Shown: positions 9,701-18,145, counted from the first letter of the stretch. The stretch is DNA of 64,000 nt from Micromonospora sp. M71_S20 (GCF_003664255.1 NZ_RCCV01000004.1:62001-126000), one strand, 5' to 3'. Numbers and translations are program-made. The notes: a model not told the origin generated them from the letters alone.

Positions 9701-10454
9701 GCACCGGCAGGAACACCGCCGCACCGTCCGCATCGACGTGCAGCTTCGTCTGGAACAGCCACTCGTGCACCGGGATCGTCGGCGGCGTCTCCCGGTCATT
9801 GACCAGCGCGATCTCGATCAACCGCCGACCGAAACGCGCGTCGTCGTAGGCATCGATTCGCAAACAGATCTGCCCGGTCAGCACACGCGTGTACGTCCGG
9901 CCCGACGTCAGCTCGGCCACCGCAATCTTCTCGACGATCCCAACCGGCGTGCGCCGATACCGCCGCACCGCCCGGCCCCGCTTGTCGACCTCACCGGTCT
10001 TCACACTCTCGTAAGTGCCCCACGACGCGGTCACCGTGAACTCCGCCAGATCGTTCGGCACCTGGAACCGCAACCCCATCGACGACGGAATCATCAGCCC
10101 CTGTTTCGGAGCCTTGTCGTCGGCATCATCCTCCTCACCCTCGACGTCGCTGCCGTCGGCAGACTCGGCCGGAATCCCACGCTGGGCATGAAAACCCGCC
10201 GCATCAGATCGGATGCCCACCAGGCCATACCCGTCCTCAGAGCCGGCCAAATCAGCATCGGGCTCGGTCAATTTCACCGGCGCGATATGCCCCACCAGGT
10301 ACAGCTGGCGCGGGCTCACCGCCAACAACTCCTCCGGGCCAGCTGACGGCCCGAGCAGCTCACGCTCCAGGACGTCGACCAGATTCTCCCGAACCGTGTA
10401 CGAGGTGCCATCCGGCTCGTGCGCGAGCCGGAAACCCGGTACCGAGTCAGTCAC
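6753..10454 (-). CDS. drmA: DISARM helicase DrmA
   Basis: 1,233 residues, typical of DrmA. Superfamily 2 helicase: Walker A FFPTGGGKTEAYLG near residue 483, a DELH box (LIIQDELHLITGALG) near 734, ASTATVRRAD (motif III-like) and QASSRVGRDVGRPG (motif VI) near 1005. A cysteine cluster between the motifs (CPWCGSP and CGDDMGQCPF) suggests a zinc site. In DISARM, DrmA with DrmB forms the DNA-binding and translocating core that restricts unmodified phage DNA. ATG 10454 overlaps the methylase stop (ATGA) and its stop overlaps the drmB start, so the operon is tightly coupled. The reading frame is intact; its promoter and coupling upstream may have been lost with the 5' part of drmMI. Confidence 0.93.
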   Translation of the reverse strand: MTDSVPGFRLAHEPDGTSYTVRENLVDVLERELLGPSAGPEELLAVSPRQLYLVGHIAPVKLTEPDADLAGSEDGYGLVGIRSDAAGFHAQRGIPAESADGSDVEGEEDDADDKAPKQGLMIPSSMGLRFQVPNDLAEFTVTASWGTYESVKTGEVDKRGRAVRRYRRTPVGIVEKIAVAELTSGRTYTRVLTGQICLRIDAYDDARFGRRLIEIALVNDRETPPTIPVHEWLFQTKLHVDADGAAVFLPVRDVMEQEWPEHDDEMRRLHLQYRNRLEFAVGRTCSVDWRAEPGARQATAVWTTWLPVAETPQTQARSVTGALLSMDALAKASPEQVRDGLAPLVDGYRTWLDGEAAKAAQLPEHLRDLAQEVVDEARAAQQRLSDGLAHVVADPEAFACFRFMNEVMRDQRVHSRIGALRSSDPSLSFDDARDQVEADEREKPSSWRPFQLAFILMQLPALTVPTAAARSGELSRVELLFFPTGGGKTEAYLGLAAYTFAIRRRQQVVASSDGPLDGRDGVAVLMRYTLRLLTAQQFQRATTLVCAAELVRRRDEATWGSKPFRIGLWVGTDVSPKRWDEADEQLRKANAYGGHRLTVLQVQRCPWCGSPIGAANVKPVKTTRRVLVFCGDDMGQCPFAKGGQVDEGLPMLTVDEEIYRMPPAFVIATVDKFARLAREGEAASLFGYVGRYCGRHGYVHPDYASCSVTTGHQAEPGLPAATVRPVGRLRPPDLIIQDELHLITGALGTAVGLFEVAVETLASWETADGEPVRPMIVASTATVRRADDQVRGLYGRGVQIFPPQVLDVADTYFSRELPIGPTTPGRRYIGVSAQGVRLSSAEIRVAEVLLLAGQLLFDRSGSAADPYMTLVGYFNATRELAGMARYMADDVQNRVRQPRPGSGFPRRLGSYGRLVTGELTSRIASVDIGRTLDNLALEFDPDYATTAAMRKRLEQQEAGGRMERPKADPFDVVLATSMLQVGVDVQRLGLMLVVGQPKNTAEYIQASSRVGRDVGRPGEDCGRPGLVVALGNWARPRDLAHYEQFRHYHETFYAQVEALSVTPFSPTALDRGIDGVLVSAARVLQAHRDDGLSPERAAWRVRDEQDALAALVDRLYARIRPAAQLDDLMAQAHQRLINRLDQWNARGKYAGKLSKTLVYERTGDNDSYLPLLISPENAKAHQGQPDRAPFVVAHSMREVQPEINLLVSPIAERLFVVEPDDAPSWELPEGEDE

Positions 10455-11854
10455 AGCAGCGACTCCTGGCCCTCGTGGACCACCGGCTTTCGCTGGCGGG
10501 CAGCGGCCTTCTTTGCCACCTTCGGCAGCTGCGCCGCCGCGCGGCGCAGATTCTCCGCGAGCAACCGGTCCAGGATCTCAACCCGCGCCGCCGGACTCAC
10601 CGTCCACCGCGTCATTTGACGGTACGTGTGGAAGCCATGCTCCAGCGGCACCTCCGACCAGTCGTACGCCGCCATCACCGCCTCGTCCAGCTCGACGTGA
10701 ATCCGCCGTAACCGGGCCACGTCCGCGTCGTCGCCGTCAGCGACCCCTGGGTCGTTGACCAGGTTGTACAGCTTGGTCAACCCGAGACCACGCCGCAGCA
10801 TGACTTCCCGCCGCTCCACGTCCAACACCCGCCCCGCCTCCGCCAACTGATCCGTCGGCTCTGGCCGCGGGAATGTCATGAACACATCCGAAGGTGAGTA
10901 GTTCACGTCCGCGCGCATTGTCGAGCCGTACTTGATCGCCCACATCTGATGCAGACTCGACGACAATATCGCCTGATCCGCGAACGAATCGGTCGCAAAA
11001 ACGCCGAGCTTATGGCTGAAGACCTGGCCGGTCGGCACCCGCACCGGCATCACCGACTTGCTGACCAGCGCAATTACCAGCACCTCGTCCAGCCCTACGA
11101 TCGCCTTCCGCAGTCCAGGGGCATTTTCGGCGAACTGCCACCACCGATCTCTTCGTACTGCACGCATGTTCCGCATTCGTTCTGGCTTGACGAGTTGGTG
11201 GACTCGCTCGAATGGCCGCTGATAACGTGCGGCGCAGGTCTCGCAGCGGTTGTTGAAGTCGATGACCCAGCGGGAGGCAGAGCTGTCATGGCGGGAGTTC
11301 AGGTCTTCGCCGTTGAGGTAGGGAGATAGCACCTCACGGTTCCTGTCGTCCTCGGCAGTCCACGTGTGTGCTTCGTCCGACTCCAGCACGAACCCCATAC
11401 CTAGCACGTAGCAGCCACCGAAGGCAATGCTCTCGTTTTCGATCAGCCGGGCCGGGGCTCCGTCGACCTGCCCGGCGGGCTCCAACAACGTGGAAATACG
11501 CGGAACAATGGCCCCGTCCGCGACGAGGTCGGCGGCGTCGGCAACAGGGCCGCGGGTGCCCCAGACTGCCGCGTACTCCAAGTTGGCGCTGGTCGAAGGC
11601 CAGGCGGCGCTTTGCACCGAGCGGGTGATCGTGAACCCTTCCGCGACGATCCGGTCGAGGCCGATCTCACGGCTGTCGCCCTGCGCGATGGTGTTCGTGC
11701 CGATCAGCCCGATCGTGCCGGCCGGCCGCACCAGGGCGTTCGCCCGTAGCAAGAAGTACACGACCAAGTCGGCGTTGCCCCGGGCACCTGCGGCGACCTG
11801 GTGGACGAACCAGTCCCGGACATTGGCTCCCATCGCACCGGTGATCCACGCCCT
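10451..11854 (-). pseudogene. drmMI: Truncated class 1 DISARM adenine methylase DrmMI
   Basis: Only the C-terminal ~468 residues remain. The native sequence begins about WITGAMGANVRDWF, continues VVYFLLRANALVRPAGTIGLIGTNTIAQG (end of the methylase fold), then a target-recognition-like region (FVLESDEAHTWT, VLSPYLNGEDLNS, YSPSDVFMTFPRP) and a C-terminal helical tail. The AdoMet-binding and NPPF-type catalytic motifs, normally in the missing N-terminal half, are absent. The few codons upstream of ~11855 come from the antisense of an IS5-type transposase remnant. DrmMI normally protects host DNA by N6-adenine methylation. The missing part cannot be restored from this window. ATGA overlap with drmA. 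Confidence 0.82.
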
Positions 11855-11855
11855 G

Positions 11856-12275
11856 TCCGAGCGCGGCGGGCTCCCGCTGTCCGTCGGCGTGTCCGCCGCG
11901 AACACCCACGACAGCCGCTGCCTGGAGTCTCTCGTTCAGGCCATCCCCGCCGTCAAGTCCCGGCGCGGACCCCGCCGACGACGCCCGAACAAACTGCACG
12001 CCGACAAGGGATACGACTACCCGCACCTACGCCGCATGCTCCGCGCCCGCGGCATCCGACCCCGCATCGCCCGCCGCGGCATCGAATCCCCCCACCGCCT
12101 TGGCCGACACCGATGGGTCATCGAGCGGACCTTCGCCTGGCTCACCGGCTACCGCCGGCTGACCATCCGCTACGAACGCGACCCCGGCCTGTACTGCGCA
12201 TTCGTCACCCTCGCCGCCGCCCTGACCTGCCACAAGCGCTACCTCAAACTCACCACCTGAGACACGCTCTTAGCC
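11856..12275 (+). mobile_element. IS5-type transposase remnant capping drmMI
   Basis: The plus-strand frame from about GGLPLSVGVSAANTHDS runs through the family motifs LHADKGYDYPHLRRMLRARG, RPRIARRGIES, HRWVIERTFAWLTGYRRL and TIRYERDPGLYCAF to a TGA at 12258-12260. This is the C-terminal ~135 residues of an IS5-like DDE transposase, containing the last catalytic acidic residue (VIERTF). The N-terminal half and left end are missing. The break coincides with the point where drmMI homology begins, so an insertion followed by deletion removed both the front of the methylase gene and half of the element. Confidence 0.85.
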
Positions 12276-12504
12276 ACGGCCGCGATGCCGGCCGTACGGG
12301 CCAACTGGCGCACCGTGCGGGGTTGTGTCCTGCGGAGGGCTGGATCTCCACCCCGAGTGTCGCCTCGGTCAGATGCTTGGAGAGTTCGCGCACCGCCAGC
12401 TGACGTGCACGGATCCGCCGAGGAAGAGTGCGTTCAGCGGATCGGCTCTCAGTTGACGGGCCGGTCCCGGCGGTGCGCCCCCATCGGCAGACCGTCATGT
12501 CAAG
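12276..12504. other. Gap between IS remnant and hypothetical gene
   Basis: No convincing gene. The minus-strand frame reads RARQLAVRELSKHLTEATLGVEIQ and may be a relic of a coding region once adjacent to the DISARM operon, but no start or family could be assigned. Confidence 0.3.
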
Positions 12505-13470
12505 ATGACGCTCGCGATGAGAACTGACGTGGAGCGTGATCGGGCCAATCTCCTGCGGCGACTGGAGGTTCTGAAGCTGCCGGTCGCGCCGTTGCAACGC
12601 CACGGATTCGTGATGCCAGCGCAGCCAGCGGACACGATGCGGGAGCCTGAAGCGGTCTCCGTAGGTCCCGACGGCACCGCGTTGGCCGTGTGGCGGTTTC
12701 GCGAGGGCGTCAATCGCAAGCAGGTGACGTGGCATGCCCCCGGCAGGCGACGTGTCCTCGGTGCTGTCGATGTCGAAACCGACCTGCAGGTGAGATTCGT
12801 GCAGCCACTGCCCGAGGGGCGCGTGCTCCTGGCGGCTGCTCGGGCCCGGACCAGCGAAGCCAACGCCGAGGTATGGAGCAGCAGCGGCGATCTACAGCAC
12901 CGGGGCCACCTCGGCGACGCCATCGAGGACCTGCTTACCACCCCCTCCGGCAAGGTGTGGGCCAGCTATTTCGACGAGGCGATGGGCGGATGCGGCCCCG
13001 AAGGCCGCGGCCTCGCGCGCTTCAACAGCGACCTGACCGTCGATTGGCTGTACCCGCTGAACTCCGGGCTGCCCTACATCTCGGACTGCTACTCGCTCAA
13101 CGTCGCCAGAGAAACCGCATACTTCTGTCCCTACACCCACTTCCACATCCTCTCCGCGACCGGCAGCCAGGTGACTGACTGGGGACCATCCCCGTACAGG
13201 TCTGCTCACCACCTGTTGCGACGCGGCCCGGATCTCGCTCTGATCAGGGGATGGGGTCCGGAGTACGACGTCGCGACGATGCTGCGGATCAGCCGAGACG
13301 ACCAACCTCAGTTGGGTGCGCAATGCCGAGTCGTGCTCCCTGACGGCATGGAGACCCGCGGATTGCAGTACATCACCCGAGGCGGAGAGCTGCACGCCTT
13401 CATCCGATCCACCTGGTATCACACCGACCTCGACAGCCTGAGCACCGCAGCGGCCGGCACCGGTGTGTAA
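12505..13470 (+). CDS. Hypothetical protein, possible beta-propeller
   Basis: 321 residues from ATG 12505; ATG 12517 is a close alternative. I do not recognise the family. The protein lacks a signal peptide and membrane segments. Repeated short blocks of the form VSVGPDGTALAVWRF, VRFVQPLPEGRVLLAAAR and GLARFNSDLTVDWLYPLN suggest a soluble, blade-like beta structure, as in WD40- or NHL-like propellers. Several SxGxxxxW and GG turns support this. It stands alone between an IS remnant and IS110, with no operon partner. Codon use matches the host, so it is likely resident. Function unknown. Confidence 0.6.
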   Translation: MTLAMRTDVERDRANLLRRLEVLKLPVAPLQRHGFVMPAQPADTMREPEAVSVGPDGTALAVWRFREGVNRKQVTWHAPGRRRVLGAVDVETDLQVRFVQPLPEGRVLLAAARARTSEANAEVWSSSGDLQHRGHLGDAIEDLLTTPSGKVWASYFDEAMGGCGPEGRGLARFNSDLTVDWLYPLNSGLPYISDCYSLNVARETAYFCPYTHFHILSATGSQVTDWGPSPYRSAHHLLRRGPDLALIRGWGPEYDVATMLRISRDDQPQLGAQCRVVLPDGMETRGLQYITRGGELHAFIRSTWYHTDLDSLSTAAAGTGV

Positions 13471-13519
13471 AGGGGCCGAGCCCACCCGATCCGGCGTCCG
13501 CTCATGGCACCCCTTTATG

Positions 13520-14683
13520 TCAAGGCGCCGCTGACACCAGGGGTTTAGGGTGGTTGGTGGCGGGTCCGGGAAGTGGCTTGTCCGAAGGGCCGATGTCCGG
13601 GGTTAGGTCGGTCACGCTGGATTGCAGAGTCGTCCCCGAGTGCCCTCCCGGATCCGCCGCCTGCCTGCGTTTGTGGTCGGTGATCATGCGGGCGTAGACG
13701 ACGTTGGACAGTCGGCGTTTGAGGGCGCGCATGGCTTCCATGGAGGTCTTCCCGGCGGCCTTCTTCGCGTCGAAGTAGGCGCGGCCTTCGGTGCGGTTGC
13801 GCAGCTGGACGACGGCCATGATGTGCAGTGTGCGGTTGATGCGGCGGTTGCCGGCGCGGGAGAGTCGGTGACGCTTCTGGTCGCCGGAGGAGGCGTCCAG
13901 CGGGGCGGTGCCGTTCCAGGACGCGAACCGGTCGCGGTCGGCGAAGCGGCGGATGTCGCCGACGTCTGCCAGCAGCCGGGCTGCACCTGAGGGGCCGATG
14001 CCGTGCAGGTCCATCAGGGTGGAGCTGCGGGCGACCACCAGTTCCTTGAGGTCCTTCTCCGCGGTCTTGATCTTCTTGTCGATGCCCTCGAGTTCACCGA
14101 TGAGCTCGACGGCGAGACGGCGCCGGGTCTTGCCCACGATGTCGCGGGGTTTGATGGTCGCGATCAGCGCCCGTGCCTGTCGTGCGGACAGGAATTGCTT
14201 TGCCCCGCCGGGAAAAAGCTCCAGCAGCAGCCGGTGCAGCCGGTTGATGGTCTGCGTCCTGGCGCGGCCCAACTCGTCGCGACGGTCGACCAGCATTCCC
14301 ATCACCTGCAGGTCCGGGTCGAGCTGGACTTGCACGAGGTTCGGGGTGCGCAGTGCGACCATCGCGACCGAGTGCGCATCCACCGGGTCGGTCTTGCGGC
14401 CGTTGCCGCTGGCGAACACCCGCACCTGCGCCGACAGCTTCGCGGGTACGTCGAGCACCGTCTCACCGTCATGCAGCAGGCGGTGGGCGATGTGCTTGCC
14501 GATGCCGTTGCAACCCTCGACCGCCCACACCCGATCGGCGTACTGGCGGCCGGCGGCGAGCATCTGCGCGTAGCCGGTCTTGTCGGTGCCGTACCTGCCC
14601 ACTGCGAGCACCCGGGCACGTTCGTCGACGACCTCGATGGTGGCCGAGCGCTTGTGCGGGTCCATCCCGATGATCACAGACAT
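13520..14683 (-). CDS. IS110-family transposase
   Basis: 387 residues. The N-terminal RuvC-like DEDD domain starts MSVIIGMDPHKRSATIEVVD (first D) with AVEGCNGIGKHIAHRL and KTDPVDAHSVAMVAL carrying the later acidic residues. The C-terminal Tnp/transposase_20 domain has LHGIGPSGAARLLADVGDI, RFASWNGTAPLDASSGDQ and HRLSRAGNRRINRTLH with the serine used by the family. Length and motifs are complete. IS110 enzymes work with a structured bridge RNA and leave no ordinary terminal inverted repeats, so the element limits cannot be read directly. Confidence 0.95.
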   Translation of the reverse strand: MSVIIGMDPHKRSATIEVVDERARVLAVGRYGTDKTGYAQMLAAGRQYADRVWAVEGCNGIGKHIAHRLLHDGETVLDVPAKLSAQVRVFASGNGRKTDPVDAHSVAMVALRTPNLVQVQLDPDLQVMGMLVDRRDELGRARTQTINRLHRLLLELFPGGAKQFLSARQARALIATIKPRDIVGKTRRRLAVELIGELEGIDKKIKTAEKDLKELVVARSSTLMDLHGIGPSGAARLLADVGDIRRFADRDRFASWNGTAPLDASSGDQKRHRLSRAGNRRINRTLHIMAVVQLRNRTEGRAYFDAKKAAGKTSMEAMRALKRRLSNVVYARMITDHKRRQAADPGGHSGTTLQSSVTDLTPDIGPSDKPLPGPATNHPKPLVSAAP

Positions 14684-14905
14684 CGGCGCCTCCCTTGGCT
14701 GAACCGGATGGGGTTGTCAGCAAGGAGGGCACCGCTACTTCGAGCAGGACAAACCCCTTTCCAGCCTCTCCTCGCGCGGTGCCCGGCGAGACCGCAGGCC
14801 ATGAGAGAGCCACACCAATGACACCGGTGGGCAGCCGCAATGTGGGAGCGTCTCGCCGGGCACCTGGACCGAGTCTGGCCGGACATCGATCCTGAACCAA
14901 GTCTC
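14684..14905 (-). ncRNA. Probable IS110 left end with bridge RNA
   Basis: The ~220 bp upstream of the transposase contain no gene and lie where IS110-group elements encode their bridge RNA, between the left end and the recombinase start. The assignment rests on position and family knowledge only; I did not derive the fold, target loop or exact ends. Confidence 0.4.
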
Positions 14906-15049
14906 TAAGTAGCCGCCGATCGGGCGCGCGGGCCAGCCGCGAGCCGTTGCCCCCGGTGGCCGGCGACTTGCGCCGTCGGCATCTGGAACCAGCCGAGAAG
15001 TGCGTTTCGGGATGCCAAGGATGGCACGACGGCTGAGAACATCAGGATC

Positions 15050-15850
15050 ATGACTACCTTCCGGCTACTGCGGCAGACGAACCGCTGCTCGCGATTCGCT
15101 GAAGTCACCGTCGAGGTCAAGTCATCGAGTAGGCCCGAGGTTGAGGTGACCACTACCGCCGCCGCCGAACACCGACGGGAAGCCGACCTGGGTGCTCGAT
15201 GGGCATTGCGCGGCCTCTCGGAAGCGGCGAAGATCACCGTGACCGACGTGGTCACCACGCAGATCGACACAAGCATCGGGGACGTCTACGAGGCCACCGC
15301 CCATGCCGTGTGGCAGGCGCTGGGCGTCGAGCACCGCGCGCCGTACGTGGGGTTCAGCGATCTTCAGATGGTCGCGTCGTGGTTGAACGACATGGCGGGC
15401 CGACGGCTTGACGCCGTGACGGAGGCTCGGCACTGGTACGAGGGACGCCGCGAGCCTGACGCCGAAAGCCTGCTACACGCGTGGCTGTACTTCGAATACG
15501 CCATGCCAGTCGGTCTCCATGGTGTCGGTGACCAGTTGATGCTGGCAAAGGAGGAGCCGTACCGCTCCTACGACATGGCCGACCACGGGGAAACAAGGGT
15601 TGGCTCGGCGCTACATCCGGACGTCTTGTCCAGGTTCGTTGGGGCCAGGCTTACCGACGGCGCCGTGATCGTCGGCCCGGATGGCGAGCTGGTCTGCGCT
15701 GGTCTGGTACTGCGGTTCGACAACGGTGACCTGGTCGTCGGCACGCTCTGCGACGAATGGGTCCTTGCCGCCGGCTCGGTGCCAGCGGCCGCGGCCCCCC
15801 ACTGGACCATGCAACCTTTCGTGCCCGACGCGAACCGGTACAGATCTTGA
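15050..15850 (+). CDS. Hypothetical protein, end altered by IS630
   Basis: 266 residues, no recognised family, no signal peptide or membrane helix. The N-terminal ~100 residues have a beta-alpha-beta pattern (FAEVTVEVKSSSRPEVEVT, then AKITVTDVVTTQIDTSIGDVYEATAHAVWQAL). The middle is alpha-helical (LQMVASWLNDMAGRRLDAVTEARHWYEGR) and the C-terminal part is beta-rich (RFVGARLTDGAVIVGPDGEL). The last codons lie inside the IS630 element: without it the frame would end after DANR at a TAG made by the right-hand flank; with it the end is RYRS. The protein is therefore practically unchanged by the insertion. Function unknown. Confidence 0.6.
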   Translation: MTTFRLLRQTNRCSRFAEVTVEVKSSSRPEVEVTTTAAAEHRREADLGARWALRGLSEAAKITVTDVVTTQIDTSIGDVYEATAHAVWQALGVEHRAPYVGFSDLQMVASWLNDMAGRRLDAVTEARHWYEGRREPDAESLLHAWLYFEYAMPVGLHGVGDQLMLAKEEPYRSYDMADHGETRVGSALHPDVLSRFVGARLTDGAVIVGPDGELVCAGLVLRFDNGDLVVGTLCDEWVLAAGSVPAAAAPHWTMQPFVPDANRYRS

Positions 15851-15910
15851 ATGGCCAGGTTTGTCCGATGTGGTCTGTGTGATGGCCTTGGGCTGGGGTA
15901 GATCGATGGG

Positions 15911-16402
15911 ATGAGGTATCCCGATGGAGGTGGGTTGTCCGCGCGGGGGCGGGCGAAGCGTGAGGCGGTGCGGCGGCAGGCTGCCGGGTGGTTCGCCGAG
16001 GATGTGTCGGTGCCGGAGATCGCGCGCAGGCTGCGGGTGTCGCAGACGGCGGTGTACGGGTGGCGCAAACGGTGGCGGGCTGGCGGTGAGCAGGCCCTGG
16101 CGTCGAAGGGGCCTGGTGGGTCTCGCTGCCGGCTGGATGAGGGCCGGCTGCGGCGGCTGGCCGATGCCCTGGAGGAGGGGCCGGCGGCGCACGGTTTCGG
16201 TACTGATCAGCGCTGGACCCTGGCCCGGGTGTCGGACCTGATCGTCCGGATGTTCCGTATCCGGTACACGCTGCGTGGCACGGCAAACATCATGTACCGG
16301 TTGGATTGGTCGGTGCAGGTCCCCGCGCATCGTGCGGTCGAGCGGGACGAGGCCGCGATCGTCACCTGGCGGCGGGAGACGTGGCCGGCGGGAAAACGGT
16401 AG
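15911..16402 (+). CDS. IS630 transposase, first frame (OrfA)
   Basis: 163 residues carrying the DNA-binding half: a helix-turn-helix of the Winged/HTH_29 type (SVPEIARRLRVSQTAVYGWR) and a second winged-helix part (RFGTDQRW-like GFGTDQRWTLARVSDLIVRM). It ends at TAG 16400-16402, six bases after a slippery heptamer, so translation would normally stop here unless ribosomes shift to the -1 frame. Alone it can only bind DNA and may act as a repressor of transposition. Confidence 0.85.
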   Translation: MRYPDGGGLSARGRAKREAVRRQAAGWFAEDVSVPEIARRLRVSQTAVYGWRKRWRAGGEQALASKGPGGSRCRLDEGRLRRLADALEEGPAAHGFGTDQRWTLARVSDLIVRMFRIRYTLRGTANIMYRLDWSVQVPAHRAVERDEAAIVTWRRETWPAGKR

Positions 16403-16986
16403 CGGCGCAGCGGCAGGCGTGGCTGGTCTTCGAGGACGAGGCCGGTCAGACGCTGCGCCCACCGAAGGCGCGGACCTGGGGACGACGCGGCCACACCCCC
16501 GTAGTCCCGGTGGCGGGCAGGGGCTCCGGTCGCGTCTCGATCGCCGGGTTGACCTGTTACCGGCCCGGCCAGCGGTCCCGGCTGATCTACCGGACGATCG
16601 TGCACCGTGGCCGCAAGAACGAGCGGCGCAGCTTCAGCGAACGCGACTACATCGCCCTGCTGGATGCCGCCCACCAACAGCTCGGCGGTCCGATCGTGTG
16701 CGTCTGGGACAACCTGAACACCCACGTCTCCGCCGCCATGCGGCAGATGATCGACGCCCGGGACTGGCTGACCGTGATCCGGCTACCGGCCTACGCCCCG
16801 GACCTGAACCCCACCGAGGCAGTGTGGTCGCACCTCAACCGCAGCATCGGCAACCTCGCCGTCACCGGCGTCGACCACCTCCTCGCGATCATCAAGAACC
16901 GACTCAAGAGCATCCAGTACCGCAACGACCTACTCGACGGCTTCCTCGCTCACACCGGACTGACACTCGAACCCGGCACAACCTGA
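16306..16986 (+). CDS. IS630 transposase, second frame (catalytic)
   Basis: Carries the DDE domain: LVFEDEAGQTLRP (first D), IVCVWDNLNTHVS (second D) and APDLNPTEAVWSHLNR (E). The frame is -1 relative to the first ORF. The useful sequence begins near 16390 (AGGKTVAAQRQAW), so the nominal start upstream is not real. The active product is probably a single ~355-residue fusion made by -1 frameshifting. Confidence 0.85.
   Translation: MVGAGPRASCGRAGRGRDRHLAAGDVAGGKTVAAQRQAWLVFEDEAGQTLRPPKARTWGRRGHTPVVPVAGRGSGRVSIAGLTCYRPGQRSRLIYRTIVHRGRKNERRSFSERDYIALLDAAHQQLGGPIVCVWDNLNTHVSAAMRQMIDARDWLTVIRLPAYAPDLNPTEAVWSHLNRSIGNLAVTGVDHLLAIIKNRLKSIQYRNDLLDGFLAHTGLTLEPGTT
16390..16396 (+). promoter_or_regulatory. 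-1 ribosomal frameshift heptamer
   Basis: GGGAAAA, read as G GGA AAA in the first transposase frame (codons GGA 16391, AAA 16394). Slipping back one base re-pairs both tRNAs on GGG and AAA and enters the catalytic frame just before the TAG at 16400. This is the X-XXY-YYZ pattern used by several IS families. Confidence 0.7.
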
Positions 16987-17086
16987 CCATTCAAGATCTG
17001 TAGCGAGACAGGCCCAGTTCGGACAACCCCTAGCGACGACAGACCCGCGTAGTCGAAGGCTCAGCCCGGTACGGAAGGAAAATCCG

Positions 17087-17413
17087 TCAGGCGCTGGCGG
17101 ATGAAAGGGCGTCGAGCACGCCGGTGACACCCAGGACTCGACGGGCGATCCTGCTGGGATTGGTGACGACGAGTTGTCTACCGGCTGCCGTTGCCGTGTT
17201 CCGGGCGGTGATCAGCGCGCCGATGACAGTCGAGTCAAGGAACTGGACCGCTGCCATGTCGACGTCGACCCGATGCGCCGCGTTGATCGTGTGATTGAGC
17301 AGATCCAGGAGGTGGCCCGCTCCGTTGACGTCGATTTCCCCAGACAGCAGGACGATCTGGCGGTCCGGCTCGACGCGAACGTGGTGCTGCCAGCTTGGCT
17401 GGGGGTTCGTCAC
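17087..17413 (-). CDS. STAS-domain anti-anti-sigma factor (RsbV/SpoIIAA-like)
   Basis: About 108 residues from GTG 17413, chosen because it overlaps the upstream stop (GTGA) and has GAAGGG just before; the longer ORF would read through the partner gene. The STAS fold strands are visible (QIVLLSGEIDVNGAGHLLDLL) and the phosphorylatable serine lies in FLDSTVIGALITARN. Known role: when unphosphorylated it binds the anti-sigma kinase and frees the sigma factor. Paired with the RsbW-like gene immediately upstream. No sigma gene is adjacent, so its target is unknown. Confidence 0.85.
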   Translation of the reverse strand: MTNPQPSWQHHVRVEPDRQIVLLSGEIDVNGAGHLLDLLNHTINAAHRVDVDMAAVQFLDSTVIGALITARNTATAAGRQLVVTNPSRIARRVLGVTGVLDALSSASA

Positions 17414-17928
17414 TCGTTGCCCTTCCCAGGGCTGCTGAGACCGTCGTTGTGTCGTGCGGCCGATGACGCGCTGGTGTTGGGGCCGCTCGATGGCTGCAAG
17501 CATACGGTGACCGTGGCGGTCACCCCGTCGGGTCGGCGGGTGAGGATGAGCCTGTCGGACAGCTGGTGGGCAAGCCACAGTCCACGGCCACCAGCGACAT
17601 CGACTGACGGCGGCCGCACAGACAGGCTGTCAGCCGCAGCACCATGGTCGCTGATCTCGCAGATCAGGACGTCTTTCTCACGGCGTAGTTCGATGCGCCC
17701 ATGGCCGCCGCCGTGACGAACGGCATTGGTGACCAGTTCGTGCACAGCAAGCACAAAATCGAAGCCGGGATCGCCCACCAGACCCGCGGCGGAGACCTTC
17801 GCCTCGAGAGCGTGCCGGAGCGCGGTGACAGTCTCGCCAGTGAAGTGCTGCGACATCAGCGATGTGACACCGCCAAGGCGTGCCCGTGCCGACTCAAACC
17901 GGTCGGCGGCCCCCGGGACGTCATTCAT
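17410..17928 (-). CDS. RsbW-like anti-sigma factor/serine kinase
   Basis: 172 residues with a GHKL/HATPase_c fold: N box VLAVHELVTNAVRHGGGHG (catalytic E and N), G1 box ICEISDHG and G2 box VAGGRGLWLAHQLSD. Typical size. The first ~25 residues are extra. The family inhibits a sigma factor and phosphorylates the partner STAS protein, whose gene follows with a 4-base overlap. Transcribed away from the LPXTG gene. Confidence 0.85.
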   Translation of the reverse strand: MNDVPGAADRFESARARLGGVTSLMSQHFTGETVTALRHALEAKVSAAGLVGDPGFDFVLAVHELVTNAVRHGGGHGRIELRREKDVLICEISDHGAAADSLSVRPPSVDVAGGRGLWLAHQLSDRLILTRRPDGVTATVTVCLQPSSGPNTSASSAARHNDGLSSPGKGNE

Positions 17929-18145
17929 GCTGGCAGGCTACCGATCCCTTCATGTTCCGCGACCCTTGTTCAACGACAAGCGTCCGCAGGCCACGGTAGT
18001 CGCTGCCCGTGTCTTCGCCCGGGGCCGAGTGGCGCTCGCAAAGTCGTGACTGTCATGAGCTGCTTCCACATTGTCCAAATTCTGCGTGTATATAACTAAT
18101 GGCTTATAGGGTCGACCTGCCTTCTCGATGGGCGGGAGGGCTTGA

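Larger units (their letters stand above)
15841..17000 (+). mobile_element. IS630-family insertion sequence
   Basis: 1,160 bp with terminal inverted repeats CAGATCTTGAATGG (left 15841-15854) and the reverse complement at the right (16987-17000, CCATTCAAGATCTG). It is flanked by a TA on each side (15839-15840 and 17001-17002), the target duplication expected of IS630. It carries two overlapping transposase frames. It looks complete. Confidence 0.93.

Noticed and set aside
1824..11905. Class 2 DISARM
   Set aside because: No drmE or cytosine methylase drmMII is present; the methylase fragment is of the class 1 adenine type.
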